From: Leptodactylus fallax
Lineage: Eukaryota; Chordata; Amphibia; Anura; Leptodactylidae
Direction: 5' to 3'
Assembly: GCA_947044405.1 (NCBI GenBank)
Contig: CAMRHE010000077.1
Span: forward strand, 6,849,501 to 6,913,500
DNA length: 64,000 nucleotides
Positions within the stretch are counted from its first letter, which is position 1, and each line of letters opens with the position of its first letter. Positions 1-11,100 of this stretch are shown one piece after another. The position numbers were made by a program, and so were the translations under genes. The notes beneath the pieces were generated by a model. That model was not told the origin of the DNA and made no database searches. It saw nothing but the letters and a program-made list of their open reading frames with translations.

Positions 1-108
1 TTAGATCATCCGAGACAAATCTCAAATTTTTCAGTTTAATTAAAAACAGAACAATTGGGGATATTTAGAGCAAACCTGGCCCGTACCAAAGTGGTTCGCG
101 CATCTCTA
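1..108. repeat. End of a dispersed repeat with a GTTCG(C)CCATCTCTA-like terminus
   Basis: The segment ends in GGTTCGCGCATCTCTA. The same terminus (GGTTCGCCCATCTCTA) occurs at 37434, and its reverse complement (TAGAGATGGTTGAACC) starts a copy at 20507. This looks like one end of a non-autonomous DNA transposon; the other end lies outside the window. Superfamily not determined. Confidence 0.5.
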
Positions 109-1165
109 GGTAAGACCTAAACAAAAATATCTTAACAATAATTATGCTGTATTAGCACACAAAGGGCAGCCTTCAGTAATGAGGTCTGTTGGCTACAAGT
201 TTTAGCATGTATTAGTTAAGCAACTAAGTTTACAGGTTGAAATCAACTTTCAATACTACCTCCGGTTTCTAGAAGATATTTAGAAATCTCCTCAGTCCCT
301 CCAAAATTGCCTGTAGCAGTGCAATAAATTGGAGACAAGGTAGATGCTAGAATGGAGTAGGGTAGTAGGGTCTACCTAGCTTGGCATCGTTCCAGTAGGT
401 GGTACTGTCTCGGTTCTGATGTCCATGTCTCTAAGCACCACCCCATGTGTGCACTTCATACCAGTGAGTTAGGATTGCATTTTGGAAAGACATATTTAGA
501 TACTGTTACACGTACCACACTACAACAACAAATGCTGAGGGGGAGGGTGTGTTAAATGTTAACTGTATCCCCACAGCTAATATGCCTGAAACCGATCTAG
601 ATCTACTAGCTACATGCCATTGCCACACCAGGGAGAACCTACTTTTAACCACTCCATGGTAGATCTGATTATACATCTCCTCCTATTTTATCCACTCTAT
701 TCAACATCTGATACACATCTACAGCTCCTGGTAGTGATTGCGATATACAATGAGAAAAAAAAAATTGGAATTTACTTTCCAATTTTTTTATTTTATTTTT
801 TTAGTTAACATTCATTCCTAACAGAAATGTTTTAGATTCTTTCACACCATTGTTTATGTTCCAAAAGGAAATTATTGTATAATAATTGTGTGTGGATTGT
901 TACAGATTTAGCAGGTAAAAAACGTTTCATTCTTTGTGTAATAATTTGACGTCTCGTTGAATTGTATGAGAAATGTTGGCACCGTGTCTGTAGATTTATG
1001 CAGTCAGACATTGTGCCTGCAGGGCACACTTATATATTTAACGTAATGTTTCATCAGTGTTTCTTGAAATAGCAGAATGACACAGAGCCAAAGAGATAAA
1101 GGAACTAGAAGAACTTTTTGTTAACAACATTTAAAATGTTTGCATTTACAGTTCATTGGACTCAC
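1..1165 (-). other. ERBB4: ERBB4 intron 3, 5' portion
   Basis: This is the intron sequence downstream of exon 3 on the minus strand. It begins with a GTGAGT donor whose GT is the reverse complement of 1164..1165. Apart from the repeat end at 1..108, it holds AT-rich single-copy-looking sequence. Exon 4 (the continuation after the Asn-Leu-Thr sequon) is not present, so intron 3 runs past the window start. Confidence 0.85.
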
Positions 1166-1352
1166 CGGTAAGATTTCTTAAACCTAGTTCCCGAAGCCCA
1201 TGTTTTCCATCCTTCAGGTAGTTTAAGAAGATGGCTAAAGCATATCGGTCTTCATAGAGTTTGTTTCCTCGAATGATGCGCAGGTTCTCAAGTGGGAGGT
1301 AGTCAAACTGGTTAAGAGCCACAAGGACATATCCCGTCACTTCTCGAATTGA
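1166..1352 (-). CDS. ERBB4: ERBB4 exon 3 (extracellular L1 domain, partial CDS)
   Basis: This internal exon encodes part of the ErbB4 receptor tyrosine kinase, in the L1 ligand-binding domain that contacts neuregulins outside the cell. Reading on the minus strand from TCA at 1352 gives 62 codons plus one base. It includes [22 protein letters not shown] and [15 protein letters not shown], which match vertebrate ERBB4 closely and EGFR less closely. The acceptor is a pyrimidine-rich tract ending TTTTAG (AG at 1353..1354). The donor is ACCG|GTGAGT (GT at 1164..1165). The 187-bp length equals the human exon as I recall it. It starts in phase 0, joining exon 2 as FLR|SIREV, and ends with the first base of a Glu codon. 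The Asn-Leu-Thr sequon matching the human N138 site is kept. The residue after NQF is Asp, where human has Arg. Confidence 0.96.
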
Positions 1353-1913
1353 CTAAAACAGCAAAAAAAATAAAACATAGTATGAATTTTTGTAAAATAA
1401 ATAATACATGTTTTAATTGAATAATAAATTATTATTTTGCTGCAGTATGGACCTGTCGAAACTGGCTGCAGTGAAAGAGACATTTATGATGTTTTTTGCC
1501 AAAGTTAGCCTATTGTCCTGCCATTTTTGCTACGTTATATTGTCATGGATTGCCTAAAAATGTAAGAATATTGAATAAACTACATAATTAAATAGCATAG
1601 GTTCAAATAAGAGTATTTGTTATAGATGCCCCAGTAGTTCATGACAACAGTGCAGGATAGTAATGTATCAGAGGCAGTTGGAGATCCGTGCAGCGCAGGA
1701 TGACACCTTAAGGGGATGAGACCTGGAGAACATGTCTAGTATAGAGTACTGTTCTAGCAAATTGGCCAAAAACCTTGAAAATATTTACTATATGTCTTCA
1801 ATTTAACCAAGAATGTTTCCACTCCTCCTGGGTAAAATTGTGAAGCAGAAATTTGTTTGGAAGGTTCCTTAAAGCAGGAACTGGTAGTCTACTTTCTACT
1901 GTATTTGGTAATA

Positions 1914-2177
1914 AATATTCGGTGTGACCACCCTTTGCTTTTAACACGGCTTTGATTCTTGTAGGTACACTTGCATACTTGTAGGAGCCATATCACTATT
2001 TTCAGGACTCCTCCTCCAAGGTGTGGTCACACCAAATATTGATGTGATTTAGATTTCTCTTTTGTTCATTCATTTCATTTGTTAATTGACAAAAATAAAC
2101 TAATAACACTTCTTTTTTTGAAAACATTCTTACTTTGCAGCATTTGTTCCACGTCTGCCTAAAACTTTTACTCACCA
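1914..2177 (+). mobile_element. Internally deleted Tc1-like element, right end intact-looking
   Basis: The sequence starts AATATTCGGTGTGACCACCC, and an inverted copy (GGTGTGGTCACACCAAATATT) lies at about 2020..2040. It then continues through a long terminal region ending CCTAAAACTTTTACTCACCACT, resembling the ...AAACTTTTGCACAGTACT end of a common vertebrate Tc1 family. The middle, including the transposase gene, is missing, as is the outer left repeat. It is a different family from the DD38E element at 24 kb. The family assignment is from memory. Confidence 0.65.
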
Positions 2178-2178
2178 C

Positions 2179-2226
<48 letters not shown>

Positions 2227-2253
2227 AATATATATATATATATATATATATAT
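2178..2253. repeat. Compound microsatellite (CTAT)n then (TA)n
   Basis: About twelve CTAT units with one interruption (CTATTTAT) are followed by AATA and about a dozen TA units. The array directly abuts the right end of the Tc1 fragment. Confidence 0.97.
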
Positions 2254-3755
2254 GGAGCTGTTGATCACTTTAGGACGGTATCATACTGTATGAGCATTAA
2301 ATGGTTTATTCCTTGCAGTTGTACTTGTGGCATAATTCACTGCATATATTTTATGCTTGTTTACAACTCCATTCAACAGCTTTGAACAGTAATTTCAATG
2401 TGGATTTTGTTATAAATATGTTATGTGTGAACCTAGACTAATAGTGCTGATAGAGATCTTGAAGGTTTAGTTGAGTCTGGCTAAATACATATACACACTC
2501 AGCAGATTTGCTGCATCTGAATGGGGCTTTGAGAACTGAACTATATGCACATTCTGCAAAAACATCCCTATTCAGATGTATGGAATAGTATTTTCACTAA
2601 CAGAAATTTTTGCAAAGGATCTGCCATGTGTAACCACAACCTAATGATGCCACGGTTATACTTCAATTATGAATTCTAGTACAGATGGTTTCTTTCAGTT
2701 ATGAAGTATCTTTGCTTTTGGAATAACACATGAATGGTGATGAGACTAAGATGACATTTTGTAGTGTTTCGGCTTGTAAATGTAGATTTCGCTGTCAGTT
2801 CATTATAAGGTGTTGCTGCGCACGCATTTTACTCCTCTGTTTCTGTTTAATTTTTTATCAATCACAGTTTAAAGTTTTGTTATCAAATTTGCAATGTATC
2901 TACTAAGTGTGTAAGAAGGAGATTGATTTTGCTTGTGCTCTGCTTAGACATGCAAATGTGTAAATGATGGGTGTTGTCAAAAATAAGGCAATGACACAAG
3001 AAAGCATCAATCATTTCTCAAGTTTTGAGGATCTAAAATGATTAAGAAGCTATTTGAGGGAATACATTTCATTCCATAACCCCATTGTTCTGAAGTTGCA
3101 AAAACTAAGATGAAAGGTACAATAAGACATGCCGTAAAAGTTGGCTACATGAGAACATGGGTCCACTCTTGCTAAGACCAGAACTAGAAGTAATGAGAGC
3201 AAACCACCAGAAAGTTGCCTGCATATGGAAATTTTGCTCATTTGCTTCTTTCAGTAACTCTCATAGGCTTTAAAGTGACTGCAACGCTTGGGCCTAATTT
3301 TCTACTTTACGGCACAAATAATGTTAGATTTGTTATGGCGTATCATCCCACCCACTTTTAAGAAAAGGGGCAACAGTAACCCAAACAGGAGGAAAGTCAC
3401 ATATTTGGAAGTAATTATGTCCTTGTGCCAAAAATTCCAACTTTTGAAATTCCCTGAAAGGCATGATAAATTAGTTCATAAGTATGAACTATCTAAAATT
3501 TAAACAGTATAAGTAAATGTGCCCAACTGTGTGCATCAGAGCAGAAGAGAGGAGTTCAGTGCTCCGGAGGGAAGCATTTAACATCCTAATAAAGCTGTCA
3601 GTGAGTTATTCAATAACATTACACTACACAGTGCACAATGGCTCATTTTTACATGGGGAAGAGGGGCATTTTTTTAATACTGGAGTTCTTCTTTAATTAT
3701 GTTAGGCAGCTTTCGGGTATTTATTTAAACATGGACACAGAAAAGATGTAGTTAA
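2254..3755. other. Intronic sequence, nothing recognised
   Basis: This is AT-rich intron. Short open frames at 3050..3241 and 3288..3503 show no motif or splice context and are treated as chance. Confidence 0.6.
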
Positions 3756-4133
3756 AGAGGTTATCCAGGATCTAAAGGTAGTTGATAGTAATGACCTATC
3801 TACAGGATAGGTCATCAGTATCACATTGGTCGGGGTCCTACACCAGGATCCCATCCTGATCATCTGTTGTGGCCATCAGAAGACATATACTAGGTATATG
3901 GCTGGAAGCAGCCCTGCTCCTATTCAAGAGAATGGGAGTGGGGCTGCAGTTACAGGAACCACCACTACAGTGTATAGACCTCCATACAATGTACATAGTT
4001 TCTGGTCCATTCAGTGTAGCGGTGACCAAAACAGATAATCGGGAAGGGGTCAGGGTGTCGGACACCGACTGATCTGATACTGATGATAGGTCATTACTAT
4101 CAATTACCTTCTGATCCTGGACAAACTCTTCAA
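3756..4133. mobile_element. TTAA-flanked foldback MITE
   Basis: The left arm reads AGAGGTTATCCAGGATC and then TTGATAGTAATGACCTATC. The right arm is its inverted counterpart (GATAGGTCATTACTATCAA ... GATCCTGGACAAACTCTT). TTAA flanks the left end at 3752..3755 and the right end at about 4134. The body is a frog-typical sequence around GACCTATC..GATAGGTC. Overlapping open frames on both strands here are by-products of the inverted repeat. The transposase source (piggyBac or Kolobok type) is inferred from TTAA only. Confidence 0.85.
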
Positions 4134-4137
4134 TTAA

Positions 4138-4995
4138 AAAACCCCCCTACATATTGGAACTTTTTGGAATTTTTACGTATGCCCTTTATTTGTAGTTAAA
4201 TGTAGAATATACAATACATACCCTTAAGTAGTTAATCATTTACACAACATGTTAAATATTTCTTTTAGAACGTTAAAAAAAGCTTTAAAAACTTAAACTA
4301 CTTTCCTGGGATGTAAAAGTACATTTAGTATAAACAGTAGTTTAAAACAATCTGCTCACAGGAGGAGCCACTTCATCATGCGCCTGTTCTTCAAAGTGTT
4401 TTCTGAATGTTACATCTCAAGAGGTGCCGTAGATCACATGCACGTGCCAGGCTAAGCTCTTTCATGGGACACGCTTGAGAGAAATGTGAATTCTTGTTGG
4501 ATCCATTATGCCTGCAGGGATGAGAGGATGATGCAGGCATCACTGCTGTCTGAGGAAGAGCAACATCTGGCTCTCTGGTGAAAGACGGTAGATGCTGTTT
4601 GAGGCTGTTTTCTCAATCAATCTCTCACAGATGATCCAGGCTTTGGGGAACTGGTCCTTTGTATTGATCATATTTATGTTACATTTCTATTTCATGCTGG
4701 TGCTGCTTAATAGAGACACACACTGAGAACATCACGGCGGGGCTTCATTGATAGATGTAAATAAACATCAGGCCGCCCAGTCAGGATGGGGATAAAACAC
4801 ATGGTTCCCATAGTAAAATCCCCATCTGAGTAGAGCTGCCCTTGTATTTATGGCCAAAAAAAAAGTTCTGCATAAACATAATGGTGGTTTGTTGCTTCTT
4901 GTCAAAATAAAGTTTCCAGTTGCATCTGAGAAAGCTGCCCCTTCTCTACGAGACTAAATTCAGTTCAGAGTTTAGAATATATTCGGGCTTGTGTA
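4138..4995. other. Intronic sequence, nothing recognised
   Basis: No inverted repeat, long frame or RNA-like structure was noticed in this stretch. Confidence 0.5.
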
Positions 4996-4999
4996 CATT

Positions 5000-5659
5000 A
5001 ACTCTTTAAGGACGCAGGGTAGTTTGGATGTTAATGCTCGGCAACTTTTTTTTTTTCATATTTTTCTTTTTTGTCTTCCAAAATTCACATTTTTTTTTAT
5101 TTTTCTGTCGGCATATGCTTATTCTTTGAGTGTTGAGTTGTACTTTCATTTTGCACCATTTTGGGCTACATATAATGTTTTGATCAGCTTTTATTCAAGT
5201 TTTTGGGGGGTCCATGTGAAAAATCCCACATTTCTATCATTTTTTGCATTTTGCATTACGGCGTTCACTCTGCATTAAAAATGGGTCAAAATGATAATAA
5301 AACATAATTTTTCTAAACTAAACAACTTTCCTGGTTCACCATATTCTGATGTCTATAACTTTTTTTTTACTGTTTTGCTGACACAACTGTGTCAGGGCTC
5401 TTCATTTGCGGGGTAATTTTTATTGGTACCAGTTTTTGGTATGCATGAATTTTTGATCACTTTTTATCAATATTTTTTAGGAAAAATAAGGTGTCCAAAA
5501 TACATTAATTTGAGCATTGCAGTATTTTTTTTACGGTGTTATTTTTGGATAGTGCAGATGTATATGGTATGTATATGGCACGTGGGGATAGTAACTTTAT
5601 TTTCTTTACATTATATGTTTTTTTTTTAAATTAAAAGGTGGGTTTTTGAACTTTTTATT

Positions 5660-5701
<42 letters not shown>

Positions 5702-5930
5702 TCCTGTCCCAAAAGAGGATTTGAACCTCAGATCTGCTGACCACCAGTGCAATGTACTGCAATACCTTATATTGGTATTATACTGGGAAAGCCAGTCATG
5801 AGGCCGCTGCTCGCCATTCTGGCTGCTATGGCCACCCCTTGGATCTAATTGTGGGTGGTCCAAGGAGTGGAGGATCTTGCCCCTGAATCACCCAGATGAA
5901 GTGATCGCTATTGATCAGGACATCTGAGTG
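5000..5930. repeat. AT-rich dispersed repeat, copy 1 (uninterrupted)
   Basis: This copy shares a series of landmarks in the same order with 23560..26352. They are ACCATTTTGGGCTACATAT, the stretch around GGCGTTCACTCTGCATTA, CCAAAATACATTAATTTG, a T-rich stretch, and CCTGTCCCAAAAGAGGATTTGAACC followed by CCAGTGCAATGTAC. It lacks both insertions present in the second copy, so it gives the pre-insertion layout. Boundaries are approximate and the family is not named. Confidence 0.7.
5662..5694. repeat. Poly-T run (about 33 T)
   Basis: An uninterrupted homopolymer inside dispersed repeat copy 1, read directly from the sequence. Confidence 0.97.
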
Positions 5931-7934
5931 GTTAAGCCTACCATATAAACCACTACCATATAACAAAACACCAATATTATGAGGGACCCCTAGCAGGTGT
6001 GAGGGCCTAAAGCAGTGGGGCCCTGGATTTTCAAAATACACTTCAGCTTTTTTTCCTATGTGCCTATGGACAGGTATGGATACCACGAAATGAAAATCCA
6101 TCTTTTATATAAATGTTACTGACCCCATTACAACTAACCATTAAATTCCTTTAGCGAAATATTTGTTTATTCTAGAAGGGCCGGGAGCCAATTTATTGTC
6201 TTTGTATGTCACCATAAACATGTACAGATCTATCCCTCTCTAAAAGCTTGCCTAATCCTCTAGCAGAAAACACAATGCTTGTAGTGTAAATAGCATAGAA
6301 ATGATTTCATGGCTGTTGTTTACAAGGTCATAAATGAGATTAGCACAAAATTAAAATAATCAAAATTAATATCCTGCTCCTTTCAATGTTTTCTTCTTTC
6401 CAATTTTGTTCAACCTGGCATCGGATAATAGATAACCTTTCCTGCCTGTTTGAAAATCTACCTTCATGATTCATGTTGCATGCACTCATCCCATTATAAA
6501 TAACATGGCGTATCGGGAGCTCCTCCCACTGCAGGATATCTTCCTTCACCTGATAGGAGCGCACATCTAATTGCATTGCCGTTCAGATCAGAGGAGAAGT
6601 GTGTTTTGACACTGGTGATAATGTAACAAATTTGTTTCCAAGGATGTTTTCTTTCAAATCCCTGGAAAAGCACCGAGGAGGATAAAGCATCTGAAAATAT
6701 CTACAGCTTCATTTCCTACACTAAACAAAACATATTAACCCATTTTCTTTCTAAGACACATGCAGAATTGTGAATATTTAGTGACAAGATATCCCTGGGA
6801 TTTTGGTGTTATTTGAGTGGAATCTGTAATGTGGCAGGGTCAAATGTTGCTGACAGAGCAAATTAGGAGACTCGGCCACTTGTTGAGGTACGAGTTGTGC
6901 GACTGACAAAGTCAAGTTTTAATCCATTGTGCAATATTTCTACAAGTGCCCCTAAAGCTGAAGTGCAGTAAGCTACTCTACAACCCTTCCCCTCTCCACT
7001 GTGTGACTGCTATAACCAGAGCTGTGCTCCTCCGAGTCAGAGTTGGGTCAGTTTTGGGTAGAGTCTGAGTTGAAAAAAAGATACCGAATTCGACTTTAAA
7101 ATAAGATGATTCATTATTTTTAATTATATTATACAATTAGTCTGTTGAAGATATACTTTCATAGGAATTCAATCACTACATTTTTTCGTGAATTAGAAGA
7201 GCTTTGCAGCTTCTGTCTGACCATGGCCGTCAGCCATTTAGGAAGCAGTTGGAGTTGTAGTCAACGCTGGGCTACGCAAAAAGAGCGGAATCATAGTCTG
7301 AGTCAGAATTGCTGGTTTGTCCTAAAACATCCTACCAGGAGACCACATCAGTCACGGCAGAGGGGAGGGGTTGGGCGTGGAGCAGTTTAATGAAGAAAGC
7401 TCAGAGCACTTCTGGGTTAGGGACTGCCTTCAGAGCTCTTGCAGGTACAGAACATGTCAGAATAAACAATTACTTCCCCAGTCATGTTGCTGCTATAACC
7501 TTCTATCATGTAAATTTAAACAGGTCACCAGATCTCCTATCAAGCACTATCAGTAGTTTTGATAGGTCAAAACTGCTAGTGACAGATTCCCTGGAAAAGA
7601 ATGACGTAAATCCAATTAGATTATAGGAAAGATAAGAGGGACATTCCTTTAAAATATATAGAGGAACATAAGTTACCTGTCATCCTAGTATTATAAGGGA
7701 CATTATTTTTTTGGTAGATGAAAACAAATTGTGACGTGTGCCATCATCTATCATGTTAGCCATATTACAAGGTAGTCTTGTATACAGAATACCTCTGTAG
7801 CGCTGTACAAAGTGACCATGGGAGGGGGCACATGGAAGTTTATAGCAATAGTATATAAGATCAGTCTATAGGGATAATAGATCAAGCCTTGCACACCTGA
7901 ATTCTACACTCAAAAGGTGTCAAAACACGATTTG
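5931..7934. other. Intronic sequence with low-grade repeat remains
   Basis: A GAGTCAGAGTTGG / GTCTGAGTTG-type repetitive motif occurs around 7035..7080 and again near 7295..7310. Otherwise no element could be delimited. The short frames around 7145..7626 overlap each other and carry no motif. Confidence 0.4.
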
Positions 7935-8175
7935 AATAATATTAGTTTTTTTCTAATGTTTTTTTTCTGATTGTAGATTTGTTATTCAATTTTCTGTACA
8001 TGATTTTGAGGCTGTCATCTTGCCCAAGTTTCTCCCCTGCGCTGTTAACAGCATTTAGCGATATGCTTTACTCATGGTCATGGGCTCTGTGTAGGGAGAA
8101 GGAGTAGATAAGCTGTGACATCATCTATTGTCAGTTGTGGAGGCAATGATAAGGCTATGGGAGTGTTATCTCTAA
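7935..8175. repeat. Three-copy dispersed repeat, copy A
   Basis: Shares TCTGTACATGAT, CATCTTGCC, TTAACAGCATTTAG.GATATGCTTTAC and TGTGACATCATCTATTGTCAGT with copies at 28251..28490 and 36773..37115. The copies have diverged by substitutions and small gaps. Confidence 0.7.
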
Positions 8176-11100
8176 ATGTAATAAATATATATCGTATAAT
8201 TCTGCAAAATTGACTTGACAAATTCCCTTCATGATAAATCTTCCCCTGTGTGCCTCAGTACCGGCACCATGCAGACAGCTCTGCCACGTGGACAAGGCCT
8301 TGCACTTTTCTTTTATTGTACAGTATAAACTAAGGGCTTTAGCTAAATCAATAACCAAATCAAGAACTGCCCTGTGTGAACATAACATTAATGGGACATG
8401 TTTCAGAAGGCGACTGTAACATAGTACACAGAAGACGTGTAAACCATAACAAGATTTCACATGATAATGGATTCAGCTATCTTTATCAGCGGCTTCAGGA
8501 GAAGTAAATAAAAAATTTGAGCCTGGCTTCTTCTATGACAGAAGTAGTTCAGAAAAGCAGCAGGTGATGCAGTCTAAAAAGCGGTGTCCAAAAATCTCCA
8601 ACTCAGATGGGATTTGAAAGCATGACATAAAGCTAATCAGCGGCATTTGTGAGCGCCGAGCGCCCGGCTGGCGCGGATCTTCATCAGTGCTGTTTATTAG
8701 CAAACAGAGAGAGGCAAAGCAGACCGCCACGAAGGAGGGAGTCAAGGTAAATCCAGGTAAAAGGTAAAGGGGGGGGTCTGTTACATGGCAAAAACAGAGA
8801 AAAGGCCAATGCTTACAGAAAAATGCAATGAGAAATGAGAGAAACTCAATAAAAGGCAATATTAACTGAAAAAGCTCCATCCAGTCTTTTTACAACTCCA
8901 TTGTTTCCTAAAGTATTCTATGATTCTAGGAATCATGCACACAGCTCTATTTTGGCTTCATATTGTATTAAGGAGTAGTAAAGCTCTCATAGAGGTGCAT
9001 GAGCCTTCTTGTGCCTTTCTACATCTCTGATTTCACATGGAGGTATACAGATTAAATTAATGTCATATTCTATAAATTTATTGTGCCATGCTCTATTCGA
9101 CTTTGTATGTACAGACGTATTCTCCCCAAAGAACTTTGCTCCTAGTGGAGTATACTGTCCCCATACAGTACATACAGAGACTAGCAGTACGTATGGCAGT
9201 GCATGGTGGCTGTACGGCTTCATCCTGAAGGTGTCATACAGGGCCCATGCCCTCCTGTACAGGTTCAGTGCCTGAACAATTGAACAATTCCTTCTTTGTT
9301 GCAAAGTTCCCTGAAAATTAAGCTGTGGACATTTGCACAGTGAAAGCTCCTGGCATATCATACCCATAGGCCCACAGTCACACAATAGAGGCCAATAGAA
9401 GGTGTGGTAGCTGGTTATGAGGAGTGCTTGAGTTTGTGCTGCTGTATCTTGTAACAGGGAGAGCTGCTCTTTGGCTGTTGGAAAATTAAAGATGACGTCA
9501 CTGTATATCCTCGCATGAATTATGCCTAAACTTGGCCACATTACCTCTTTTCCTACAAAGTCCAAAAAAACAAACATACTTGACAGTATACATTTTTTTA
9601 AACATGGGAGCCTATAGGCAACTGATGCCACTGTAAACCTGTGGAGTGATATTCATCGAAAACATCTATTAGAGGCATTCATCGTGAAATCCTCCAATAA
9701 GTAAAACATAAATATGGGTTGCCAGTGTGCAGTCACTAGTTCCCAGATCCCCAGGACAGGGTGTCAATATGGCACTCATGTGACCCGCCAGCTTTTCCTT
9801 TCCTCAGCAGCTGATGTACTTCTCTGTCAGGGCCCGCGGAGCTGTCACCCAGACACTCCAAACCCTGCAAATCACCTGGAACTTCATCAGCAAAGAATGG
9901 ACACTCACCAGACACCTGGTTACACACTGTGTGTTCCTCTGTACTGTAGATGGTGAAGTAGAGCAGGTTCGGTATAATGATGGCAGCTGTGGTGCACAAT
10001 GCTCTTACACTTTTGCGGAGGATACACCGACTGCCAATGCATGTCCCCGGCTCCTTACACCAGGTGCTCAGGAAAGAATGACAGTTAAAGGAACTGGCTG
10101 ACATCTTAGTGTAGATGCCCCTCTCTTCACATCAAGCAGATCGCCTGTCTCTAGAAACTCACCTGACTTTGCTGGCTAGTACTGCCTCCTCCAAACAGCC
10201 CAACAACAACGAGCTGGCATCCATTCCTAGGAGCCATCTCACTGTCCTCCGTTGATCTCCTCCCCCCTACAGACCATAGGAGCAGCCATTAAAAAGGGAG
10301 CTATATCCTGTCCTGGATAGAAAAGGAAATGTCTGACATCAAACAGACCACAGCACCCGAGAACAACACACAACCTTTCCCCCAATGCAATTCATGGATG
10401 CAACTTATTCTGCCTATAAGGAATTGTTGTGAGATCCAGTTCCCAAAAGTTCCAAAACACTGACTGCGCAATGTGCTGCACCAGTTAAAATACCATGACC
10501 ATGTGTATCATCCAACACACTGCATGTACATCATAACACATGATACAATACAGCCAGTCAGCTCTACCCGGCCATGCTAACACTGCACTCTCAATATGTT
10601 AACCCTCCCCTATCCAACTGTTCAAAGTGTGCATGCACAGCACCTTACACTTATAACAGACAATGTAAATGCACCCTAGGAGAACTTGGCATTACTAATT
10701 TTTTTATTTTTTAGAAATAATATATATATATATAGAGAATCACTATGGACAATCCCTACCTTTTAGAAGTGTACCTTGATAATAAGTAGATCAGAAAGTG
10801 TCCCCCAGTCTAGACCCCTAGCGATCAACTGTAATTTTGGGAAAACTTGTTAGTAGGTGTTTAATTTCCCTGCACAGTGCCACCACAGGGAAAATGAAAA
10901 GTCGACTGTCTGTGTGATGCAGGTCAGGATTCTAATATATATATATATATATATACAGTATATATATATGGATAGATATATATATATATTACATAAGAGA
11001 ACCCCTTTTAACTTTTTAACTACAAGTCGCTAGTAAAATGTACATGTATGCTGGATATATGGTTTGGTTATTACTATTCTTTAATTGCAGTTTTTACAGA

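Noticed and set aside
832..1029. Minus-strand open frame downstream of exon 3 as a possible ERBB4 exon 4
   Set aside because: It lacks the expected continuation after the Asn-Leu-Thr sequon and lacks suitable splice sites.
3826..4072. Overlapping open frames on both strands
   Set aside because: They lie wholly inside a TTAA foldback MITE and carry no protein motif.
5708..5765. A real tRNA gene
   Set aside because: Only a B-box-like motif is seen. No cloverleaf, anticodon arm or A box could be built.
8155..8880. Open frames of 101 and 115 codons on the minus strand
   Set aside because: They have overlapping frames on the other strand, no domains or splice context, and the first partly overlaps dispersed repeat copy A.
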